Source: a virus
DNA length: 28,272 nucleotides
IMG/VR virus record: IMGVR_UViG_3300024520_000389
Span: 1 to 28,272 of that record
Reading direction: 5' to 3' (one strand)
Numbering within the stretch: the first letter of the stretch is position 1; each line of letters starts with the position of its first letter. A model generated the notes under the pieces. It saw only the letters and a list, made by a program, of their open reading frames with translations, was not told the DNA's origin and made no database searches. Shown in pieces: positions 20,341 to 26,811 of the stretch. The position numbers and the translations under genes are program-made.

Positions 20341-21276
20341 ATGGCGATCACGCTCGGCGACCTTCGGACCTACTGCCGGGAGGAGGTCTCCCCGGACGCT
20401 TCCGACGGGAAGGCCGAACGCAGTTTCATGAACTGGATCAACATGGCTCTCTCGGAGCTGTGGTCCAGGCGGGTCTGGGACCATGCGCGGGCGCGCTACC
20501 AGAGCTACCTCCCCGCTCCCACTGCGGGGTCGAACCTCGACACGACCCTCGGGAGCACGCGCTTCACGCTCTCCTCGGGGACCTTCACCTCGACCTGGCT
20601 CGAGGAGAACGGCTTCGTGATCCACACGAGCGGCGACGACCGGACCTTCGAGTTCACCTCGATCGACGCCGGGGGAACCTTCGGTGACGTCCTCGGCGGC
20701 CAAGAGTGGACCCTGGCCTCGGCCACGGGGCTCACGTTCAAGGTCTTCAAGGAGAAGTACGACCTCCCCGACAACGCCCAGCGGATCGAATGGGTCCGTC
20801 TCCACCAGTCTCGGACGCTCGTGGCCCACCAGGTCCCGGGCGTCTTCGACCTGAACCGCCAGCAGAGCCCCACCACCAACTCCTCGGAGCCCCAGTTCTA
20901 CACGATCCGCGACGGGCGCATGGAGATCTACCCAGTCCCCGAGACTGCCCGGACGCTCGAGATCACCTACGTCAAGGGCCCGCCTCAGTATCTGGCCGCC
21001 GACGCCGACGCCACCGAGGTCGACTGGCCGGACCAGTTCAAGGTCCTTCTGCAGTGGGCCATTGCTCTCCAGGGGACGGCCCAGCAGGGCCCCGACCGCG
21101 CGGTTCTCCAGATCGACCATGTGAACGCCATGCTGGCTCGGGCCTACTCCGCGGTCGCGCAGGCCGACCATTCCCGTGCCCAGGGCCCCGGCCCGCTCGG
21201 GGTCCGCCTGCCCCGCACCCGGGGAAGGCGCAGCTGGCGAGCCCAACGTAGGACGGGATCCTACGTTGACGAGTAG
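20341..21276 (+). CDS. Head-to-tail adaptor-like protein
   Basis: A 311-residue protein with a good ribosome site (GAGAGGGGA). The helical N-terminus (LGDLRTYCREEV, then FMNWINMALSELWSRRVWDH) is of the kind found in head-completion and adaptor proteins. A beta-rich middle follows, then YDLPDNAQRIEWVRLHQSRT and a helical C-terminal region, ending in a basic tail (RTRGRRSWRAQRRTG). Position after the capsid block and before the nozzle-like gene supports an adaptor joining portal to tail. The family cannot be fixed by eye. Confidence 0.7.
   Translation: MAITLGDLRTYCREEVSPDASDGKAERSFMNWINMALSELWSRRVWDHARARYQSYLPAPTAGSNLDTTLGSTRFTLSSGTFTSTWLEENGFVIHTSGDDRTFEFTSIDAGGTFGDVLGGQEWTLASATGLTFKVFKEKYDLPDNAQRIEWVRLHQSRTLVAHQVPGVFDLNRQQSPTTNSSEPQFYTIRDGRMEIYPVPETARTLEITYVKGPPQYLAADADATEVDWPDQFKVLLQWAIALQGTAQQGPDRAVLQIDHVNAMLARAYSAVAQADHSRAQGPGPLGVRLPRTRGRRSWRAQRRTGSYVDE
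21244..21268 (+). promoter_or_regulatory. Hairpin covering the ribosome site and TTG start
   Basis: CAACGTAGGA and TCCTACGTTG are perfect 10-bp arms around a 5-base loop. The 3' arm ends exactly with the TTG start of the next gene, and the 5' arm contains its only nearby GUAGGA-like ribosome site. The hairpin is inside the end of the adaptor gene, so ribosomes finishing that gene could open it. Confidence 0.7.
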
Positions 21277-21643
21277 GCTCGAGCGCACGTCGGAGTTCCA
21301 GGGCCGGGCTGGGGACGCCCACAGGAGCAAGCTCCCGCCCGGAGTCTTCCAGGAGGACGTCAACGGGGACCGCTTCTCCCAGGGGAGCTGGAAGCGCCGC
21401 CGTGGTATGATTCACGCCGACATACCGGTCCTGACGACCGTGTCGGAGACGATCTTCGGGTTCGAGATTCCCGGTGGCGAGTATGGCCTCGTGTTCGGGG
21501 GGACTACCGTTGTCCAGGGTGCCGTCGGAGTCGGGGAGCAGACCTTCCCTCCGCCGCCGCCTGACGAGGGCGACGAAATGGGAGGCTTCGGTGAGGACTA
21601 CGGAGAAGGAGGGGACGGCGAAGGGGAAGGCTACGGCGAGTAG
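21266..21643 (+). CDS. Small virion protein with acidic Gly-rich tail
   Basis: A 125-residue protein with a TTG start 11 bases inside the end of the adaptor gene. The open frame extends upstream but there it is a shadow of that gene. Residues 1-50 are basic and polar (SRLERTSEFQGRAGDAHRSK), followed by a beta-rich segment (VLTTVSETIFGFEIPGGEYG) and a tail of Gly, Glu and Asp (GFGEDYGEGGDGEGEGYGE). A tail-connector or fibre-attachment role is possible. Its start is predicted to be controlled by a hairpin; the next gene overlaps it by 53 bases. Confidence 0.6.
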   Translation: MTSRLERTSEFQGRAGDAHRSKLPPGVFQEDVNGDRFSQGSWKRRRGMIHADIPVLTTVSETIFGFEIPGGEYGLVFGGTTVVQGAVGVGEQTFPPPPPDEGDEMGGFGEDYGEGGDGEGEGYGE

Positions 21644-22898
21644 CCACCTGATCGCCCTGGGGCTGCTGCTGTTCCTGCTGCTGGCCCCGGCGGTCTACGC
21701 GGCCAAGGGCCTGGTCACGGTCCTCTCGGTGGTCAACAACGGCGGGTCCCCGTCCACCTACACCGTGACCCTCTCGGTCGCAGAGACGGCCAGTATCTCG
21801 ACCAGCGACCACTTCGGCGCACGCTACGACGGTGACGAGGTCACGATCGGGACGAGCACCCGAGAGCCTGGTGGCGTCTGGCTCGTCACGGCCATTTCCC
21901 CCGCAACAGGGGAGGTGACGCTCGAGGACTCTCTCACGGACGAGCACGGCGGGGAGTTCGGCGTCCCCGAGGCCGGCGTGGGCTGGTATAGCACCCCGAA
22001 CGGCTCGATCTCTCTGGTCCCATTCCGCGCTCGAGCGGCCGACGGCGCCCTCCGCAGGAACGACTACCTCGGGACGGGGCTCGGCCCCGCTTCGGCCGTC
22101 GTGATCACGGGGGGCTCGATCACGGGTCTGGACACCTTCAGCGTGACCGACGGCACGGGGGTCAACGCCACAATGAGCGTGGTCGAGGCCGACGCCGGGG
22201 AGAAGGCCTTCGTGGTGGTCGACTCTGGCACCGGGGGGAACAGCACGATCTCCTTCAGGACCCTGGGGTCCGAGCAGGCCTTCGCATGGTTCGTGGAGGG
22301 GTCCTCCCAGCTCCGCGTCGGCGGGGGGACGGGGATCAGCTACGCCGCCTACTCCAACGGGAACCCCCGCATGACGATCCTCTCCGGGGGAAACGTGGGC
22401 TTCCACAACTCCTCCCCCGGCTACAACGTCGATATCACGGGGAATCTGAACGTCAGCGGCACGATCTCCAAGGGTGGCGGATCCTTCCAGATCGACCACC
22501 CGAGCGACCCATACAACAAGATCCTCCGGCACTCCTTCCTCGAGTGCCCCGAGCAGAAGAACTTCTACGACGGGATCGCCATGGTGGGCTCCGACGGCAC
22601 GGTGTCCGTCCCCCTCCCCTCGTACTTCGAGGACCTCAACGAGACGTTCCGTTACCAGCTCACGCCAGTCGGGGGCTGGGCCACGGTCTACGTCTCCACG
22701 GAGATCACGGAGGGCAGCTTTGAGATCACGGCCACTGAGGGCGCGGCGGCAGCGGGGACGAGGATCTCATGGGCGGTCACCGGAATCCGGAAGGACCCCT
22801 GGGCCGTCCAGAACCCCATGGTCTCTGAGGAAACCAAGGGCCAGGGAAATCCCTACACCCCGGGAGTCCTGATTCACCCGTCCGCCTACGGGGAGTAG
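21591..22898 (+). CDS. Fibre-like protein with signal peptide
   Basis: A 435-residue protein from a GTG with GGGAGG upstream. It begins with a basic region, then a hydrophobic core (LIALGLLLFLLLAPAVYA, residues 20-37) and a likely cleavage at VYA-A, a typical Sec signal peptide. A beta-rich repetitive middle follows. Residues about 268-330 read like a fibre repeat (GGNVGFHNSSPGYNVDITGN), and from 301 comes IDHPSDPYNKILRHSFLECP, then a domain with FEDLNETFRYQLTPVGGWAT and ISWAVTGIRKDPWAV. This C-terminal domain closely resembles one common in secreted bacterial proteins. A virion receptor-binding fibre or an exported protein are both possible. Confidence 0.75.
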   Translation: MRTTEKEGTAKGKATASSHLIALGLLLFLLLAPAVYAAKGLVTVLSVVNNGGSPSTYTVTLSVAETASISTSDHFGARYDGDEVTIGTSTREPGGVWLVTAISPATGEVTLEDSLTDEHGGEFGVPEAGVGWYSTPNGSISLVPFRARAADGALRRNDYLGTGLGPASAVVITGGSITGLDTFSVTDGTGVNATMSVVEADAGEKAFVVVDSGTGGNSTISFRTLGSEQAFAWFVEGSSQLRVGGGTGISYAAYSNGNPRMTILSGGNVGFHNSSPGYNVDITGNLNVSGTISKGGGSFQIDHPSDPYNKILRHSFLECPEQKNFYDGIAMVGSDGTVSVPLPSYFEDLNETFRYQLTPVGGWATVYVSTEITEGSFEITATEGAAAAGTRISWAVTGIRKDPWAVQNPMVSEETKGQGNPYTPGVLIHPSAYGE

Positions 22899-22901
22899 TC
22901 C

Positions 22902-24992
22902 GTGACCGGCCTCTCCACCCTCGAGTTCGCGAAGAGCGCCGCCCACCGGCACACTCCGGCGGAGTACCGGCGCTACGTCTACCTCTCGAACGGCTGGGGG
23001 AGAATGCAGCGCTGGGACGGCACGTCCACGACGCTCGAGGACGCCGGGATCTCTCCCCCCTCCCCGACTGCCGGAGATTGGGCACCCGCCCCCACGGAGG
23101 CCGCAGGCGACTGCGTGGTCGGGACCCACGTCGTCCGCTACCGCTACAAGGACTCGCGCACGGGCTACGTGAGCGACCCCAGCAACGAGGCCGAGATCGT
23201 CGTCACGTCGACCAACGGGGAGCTCACCTTCCCAATCAGCACGACGACCGCCACGAACATGATCCGCTCCTTGGACTCCAAGGTGGACAAGATCGTCCTG
23301 GAAATGTCCGTCGTGGGCCAGACGGGGACCGCCGGTGCCCAGTTCTTCGTGGCCGCCGAGGGCCTGCAGTCGGCGGCCACGCTGGTTGTGGACCTCTCGG
23401 ACGACGTCCTAACTCAAAAACTTTTACCCTACGACTCCGACGGCCACCGGGTCCCGCCCGTCGCGAAGCACGTCCTCAGCCACGCCGATCACCTCTGGCT
23501 CTTCGGCCAGGTCCAGCACTCCACGGGGACGGCGGACTTCACGAACGGCTCGAGCGACGTGGACGAGGCCACGGACCCCGACTGGCGCACGGACGTCCTG
23601 GGGACCTCCACCGTCCGTCCGGACGTGACGTGGCTGATCCGCCGCAGCGGGGACGTGGCGGTCTACGAGGTCGACTACTACGACTCGGGGAACTCCAAGA
23701 TCGTCCTGAAGGACACCTACGGGGGAGTCTCGGGGACCGGGCTGGGCTACACCCTGTTCTCGGTGTCCAACGACATTTGGGTCTCCCGGCCGAACTACCC
23801 CGAGAGCTTCATTGTGGAGTCCCGGCTCTCAGGGCCCTCCTCCGAGCACGCGGGTGAAATCACGGGCGCGATCGGCTACGGGAACAGCGTCCTCGTCTTC
23901 ACGGAGCGCGCGAGCTTCAAGATCCTCTGGGACCGCGGGCCGACGGTGGACGCCGGGATCTTCCCCGTTGCAGCGGGGAGGGGAGCGATCGGCCAGCGGG
24001 TGATCCAGCAAGTGGAGGGCGTGGTCTACGTCATGGACCGCCTGGGGATCTACGCCTTCAACGGGACCCAGGAGGTCGAGCACCTCTCCCGGGCGGTCGA
24101 GGACGTCTTCCAGGACCAGATCGACTTTGCCCTCGCGGCCAAGTTCTCCTCGGTCTACATGCCGAAGCTCCGGGCGATCCGGTGGTATGTCCAGTTCCTC
24201 GAGGACGAGCTCCTCTACCCGCAGCGCTACCTCCAGCTCGACCTCGACACTCAGACCTGGGGGACGGGGAAGCACCAGCAGGGAGTCGCGGACGTGGCCC
24301 TCGTGCCCACCGAGGACGGCCTGGCCCCGATCATGTCCGACGATCAAGGACACGTCTGGTTCCTGGACAGGGGAAACTCCGACGGCTGCTCGGACGAGAC
24401 CTCGCACCCCGTGGCGACCTCGGGCTCCACGACCACCGTGGTCCAGTTCTCGACGGTCCTGCCCACGACTGGGGCGGGCTACGACGGCTGCTACCTCTAC
24501 GACCCCGAGCAGGAGGAGTACCGCCGGATCACCGCCAACACCTCCTCAGAGATCACGGTGGCGACGGCCTTCACGGTTCCGCCGGCCGACGGGGACACGC
24601 TCTGGGTGGGGGCCTTCGAGTCCGAGCTCAAGTCGAAGGCCTACATTGCACCACGATCTGTGGGGCACAAGCGTCGGGGGGCCTACTACTGGTTGGGGTA
24701 TCACCCCACGGAGAGTTCCCGTGACGTTGAGGTTCGAGCCTTCGAGGACTACTCGACCACGTCGAAGACGTGGACGGCGAACCGCAACGACCTCACGGGT
24801 CTCACTTGGCCTGTGCTGGCCTCGGATCCCTGGAAGGCTGACTCCTCCTACTCGCAGGGCAGTGTCGGGATTCCGGTGGGGTCCAACTGGAAGCGGGCGC
24901 TGGAGTTGCAGGTCAAGGTGATCGAGCCCGACTGCCCGCTGGAGATCTTCTCGCTCGAGCTGGACGGGGAGTCTCGGCGGGAGGCCGGGTAG
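22902..24992 (+). CDS. Tail tubular/nozzle-like protein
   Basis: A 696-residue, beta-rich protein with a GTG start and GGGGAG upstream. It has the length and composition of nozzle-type proteins (T7 gp12-like or P22 gp10-like) that close the tail tube of short-tailed phages. Segments such as YKDSRTGYVSDPSNEAEIVV, HADHLWLFGQ, ITGAIGYGNSVLVFTERASF and DRLGIYAFNGTQEVEHLSRA resemble the propeller blades of this group. No catalytic motif is evident. This gene is the main reason for suggesting a short tail. Confidence 0.73.
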   Translation: MTGLSTLEFAKSAAHRHTPAEYRRYVYLSNGWGRMQRWDGTSTTLEDAGISPPSPTAGDWAPAPTEAAGDCVVGTHVVRYRYKDSRTGYVSDPSNEAEIVVTSTNGELTFPISTTTATNMIRSLDSKVDKIVLEMSVVGQTGTAGAQFFVAAEGLQSAATLVVDLSDDVLTQKLLPYDSDGHRVPPVAKHVLSHADHLWLFGQVQHSTGTADFTNGSSDVDEATDPDWRTDVLGTSTVRPDVTWLIRRSGDVAVYEVDYYDSGNSKIVLKDTYGGVSGTGLGYTLFSVSNDIWVSRPNYPESFIVESRLSGPSSEHAGEITGAIGYGNSVLVFTERASFKILWDRGPTVDAGIFPVAAGRGAIGQRVIQQVEGVVYVMDRLGIYAFNGTQEVEHLSRAVEDVFQDQIDFALAAKFSSVYMPKLRAIRWYVQFLEDELLYPQRYLQLDLDTQTWGTGKHQQGVADVALVPTEDGLAPIMSDDQGHVWFLDRGNSDGCSDETSHPVATSGSTTTVVQFSTVLPTTGAGYDGCYLYDPEQEEYRRITANTSSEITVATAFTVPPADGDTLWVGAFESELKSKAYIAPRSVGHKRRGAYYWLGYHPTESSRDVEVRAFEDYSTTSKTWTANRNDLTGLTWPVLASDPWKADSSYSQGSVGIPVGSNWKRALELQVKVIEPDCPLEIFSLELDGESRREAG

Positions 24993-25855
24993 TGCCCCCT
25001 CGCTTCCACGAGACCTGGAAGGCGGACTCGAAGACCAACCGGGCCGAGATCCACGAGACTGCCCTTCTGCAGTCCCGGGCGATCCAGGACCTCCGCGAGC
25101 GGGTAGCGGTCCTCGAGAACGTCGACAACCCGCGGCCGATCCCCCTGAAGCCCTTCTACGGGTTCCCGACGGGCTTGGAGTCAGTGGACATTCACGGGGA
25201 CGAGCCCAACTCCTACGACCTCTCGGACGACGGGGCGACTCGGAAGTTCGCCACCCTGGTCCACTGGTCAGACGGGGCTGACCAGGCGGTCATGGGGCGC
25301 TGCTCGTTCGCTCACGTGAAGCAAGCGGCCGGGGGAGGGAAGGAGAAGATCACTGAGGAGGGCGGGCGCTACTCCGGCCCCGCTGCGGGGGCTTACACGC
25401 CAGCAGGTATCGAGTGCCCTCGGGTCCAGTGGACCTTTCAGAACTCCCAAGACGCCGGGGGAACGGGGACCGATTCCCAGCTGATCAGGATTGTGACGGC
25501 CCTCCCTCAGAACTTCAGGAGTTGGAGATCCCGGGGGATCCGTATGGCCGTCCGGATCTACGGGAACGGCTTCGACGCCGGGGGCGCGGACGCCTTCACG
25601 GCCCAGCTCAAGGTCGCCAAGCCTGACGATCTGGAGGGCTCCGATCTCGCGGTCAGCTCCTTGATAGGGGAGGAGGCCACGGCGGCGTCCACGACCTACG
25701 ACACCGGCTGGGAGGTGCTTCAGATCTCCGGGGACAGCCTGGGAAAGAACTGGGGCCCGAGGTATCCTCTGGTGCTGGAGCTGGCGGCGGTGACTCCGGA
25801 GCACCATAACGACCTCTGGCTGTTCGTGTCCTTCCTCGAATTCGACTGGAGATAG
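24992..25855 (+). CDS. Virion-associated protein with N-terminal coiled coil
   Basis: A 287-residue protein whose GTG shares a base with the previous stop (TAGTG). Residues about 14-45 form a coiled coil (RAEIHETALLQSRAIQDLRE), as in proteins that trimerise at the tail. The rest is beta-rich, with a jelly-roll-like flavour (RGIRMAVRIYGNGFDAGGAD, then YPLVLELAAVTPEHHNDLWL). A fibre, spike or tail-tip protein is the likely role. No enzyme motif is seen. Confidence 0.68.
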   Translation: MPPRFHETWKADSKTNRAEIHETALLQSRAIQDLRERVAVLENVDNPRPIPLKPFYGFPTGLESVDIHGDEPNSYDLSDDGATRKFATLVHWSDGADQAVMGRCSFAHVKQAAGGGKEKITEEGGRYSGPAAGAYTPAGIECPRVQWTFQNSQDAGGTGTDSQLIRIVTALPQNFRSWRSRGIRMAVRIYGNGFDAGGADAFTAQLKVAKPDDLEGSDLAVSSLIGEEATAASTTYDTGWEVLQISGDSLGKNWGPRYPLVLELAAVTPEHHNDLWLFVSFLEFDWR

Positions 25856-25857
25856 CC

Positions 25858-26124
25858 GTGCCCGAAGAGACCGCAGCCCCGCCCGTCGTGATCTCCAAGG
25901 CCACCGGGGTCACGTTCGGCCTGCTGCTGGGGGTGGTGGCGGTCCTCGGGATCTTCGTCGGTTGGATGGACTCCCAGTTCGACGATCTGGGCAACCGCCT
26001 GGAGAAGATCGAGACCCGCCTCGAGGCCGCCGACAAGGACCGCTTCGGTGCCGGGGACATGCGGCTGTGGGTCGCGGAGTTCCGGGGGGCCAACGCGGCC
26101 CTGAGTGTCCCGGAGCCCCGGTAG
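25858..26124 (+). CDS. Membrane protein with coiled coil, lysis cassette
   Basis: An 88-residue protein with a GTG start. A single transmembrane segment (about 16-36, GVTFGLLLGVVAVLGIFVGW) is followed by a coiled coil (FDDLGNRLEKIETRLEAADK) and a short tail, DRFGAGDMRLWVAEFRGANA, ending in VPEPR. The D-R-F-x-G-x-D-M-R-x-W tail resembles small uncharacterised phage proteins I have seen beside lysis genes. It could be a holin, antiholin or other lysis regulator. Confidence 0.62.
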   Translation: MPEETAAPPVVISKATGVTFGLLLGVVAVLGIFVGWMDSQFDDLGNRLEKIETRLEAADKDRFGAGDMRLWVAEFRGANAALSVPEPR

Positions 26125-26153
26125 GGTATACTGCGTGGGAGAACGGAGGGACC

Positions 26154-26396
26154 GTGTTCAAGGCATTCATGGCCAATCTGGCCGGGTCGAAGAAGCTTCA
26201 GGCGCTCGTCCTCGGGCTGCTGGCTGCTGTGGGCGTTGCGATCGCGAACGCCATGGGCCAGGACCCCGAGGCGGCCAAGGTGCTCGTGGACCAGGTCTTC
26301 AAGACCGTGGTGCTGCCTCTCTCGGCATACATGGGTGGGCAGGGTCTGGCGGACCTCGGCAAGGAGAAGGAGCGGGTCGCCCGCAAGGTGGAGTAG
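26154..26396 (+). CDS. Putative holin
   Basis: An 80-residue protein beginning at a GTG 4 bases after GGAGGG. It has a basic N-terminus, a first hydrophobic segment (ALVLGLLAAVGVAIANAM), a short acidic loop, and a second hydrophobic segment (VFKTVVLPLSAYMGGQGLAD), ending with a charged tail (KEKERVARKVE). Two spans and a charged C-terminus fit a holin, which would let lysis proteins act. The frame extends upstream but the earlier part is a shadow. It abuts the spanin genes directly. Confidence 0.68.
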   Translation: MFKAFMANLAGSKKLQALVLGLLAAVGVAIANAMGQDPEAAKVLVDQVFKTVVLPLSAYMGGQGLADLGKEKERVARKVE

Positions 26397-26639
26397 GTGA
26401 CCACCTACGTCCTTCTGGGCGTAGGGCTGCTGGTGGGCCTGGGTCTCGTTGTTCCGTGGCTCTTCCTGTCCCGGGCGAAGAATCAGGGGATCAAGACGGA
26501 GCTGGGACATGCGAAGCGCGACCGAGACCAGAACAAGGAAATGGCGGATCTGGTCGTCCGTAGCGAGTCTGAGCTTGCTGACGCTGACCTCGGCCGGCTG
26601 CTGGACGGCCCCCCCGCGCCCCACTCTCCCCGGGGGTGA
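26397..26639 (+). CDS. Inner-membrane spanin-like protein (Rz type)
   Basis: An 80-residue protein whose GTG follows the holin stop without a gap. One N-terminal membrane anchor (VLLGVGLLVGLGLVVPWLFL) is followed by a charged, coiled-coil-prone region (RAKNQGIKTELGHAKRDRDQ, then NKEMADLVVRSESELAD). This is the plan of the inner spanin that pairs with an outer-membrane lipoprotein to fuse the two membranes at lysis. It is shorter than lambda Rz. The overlapping lipoprotein gene in the next frame strengthens the call. Confidence 0.66.
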   Translation: MTTYVLLGVGLLVGLGLVVPWLFLSRAKNQGIKTELGHAKRDRDQNKEMADLVVRSESELADADLGRLLDGPPAPHSPRG

Positions 26640-26808
26640 GCCCGCCCGGGCGCTCGAGATCGACATGGACTCCTGGACCGTGCCCGCCACCGGGGACGCG
26701 ACCCTCCCCCGGGCCGACCTCTACAAGATCCTCCGCAACAGGTGGCGCTGGATCACCTACGCAGACGTCCTGAAGCTGGCAGGGTTCCAGCTCCCCGAAG
26801 AGGAGTAG
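26509..26808 (+). CDS. Outer-membrane spanin-like lipoprotein (Rz1 type)
   Basis: Begins at an ATG (GGAG upstream) inside the Rz-like gene, in the +1 frame, and extends past its end; total 99 residues. A basic n-region (RTRKWRIW), a short hydrophobic core (SVASLSLLTLT) and a lipobox-like SAGC with the modified Cys at 31 suggest lipoprotein export. A proline-rich stretch follows (TAPPRPTLPG), as in Rz1. The C-terminal 50 residues, with LPRADLYKILRNRWRWITYA, are unusual for Rz1 and may be an added domain. The -3 residue of the lipobox is Ser rather than the usual Leu. Confidence 0.65.
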   Translation: MRSATETRTRKWRIWSSVASLSLLTLTSAGCWTAPPRPTLPGGEPARALEIDMDSWTVPATGDATLPRADLYKILRNRWRWITYADVLKLAGFQLPEEE

Positions 26809-26811
26809 TCC

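Noticed and set aside
24731-24745. T-loop-like hairpin inside the nozzle gene
   Set aside because: The stem is only 4 pairs with a wobble, there is no acceptor-like pairing, and it lies in coding sequence, so chance is likely.
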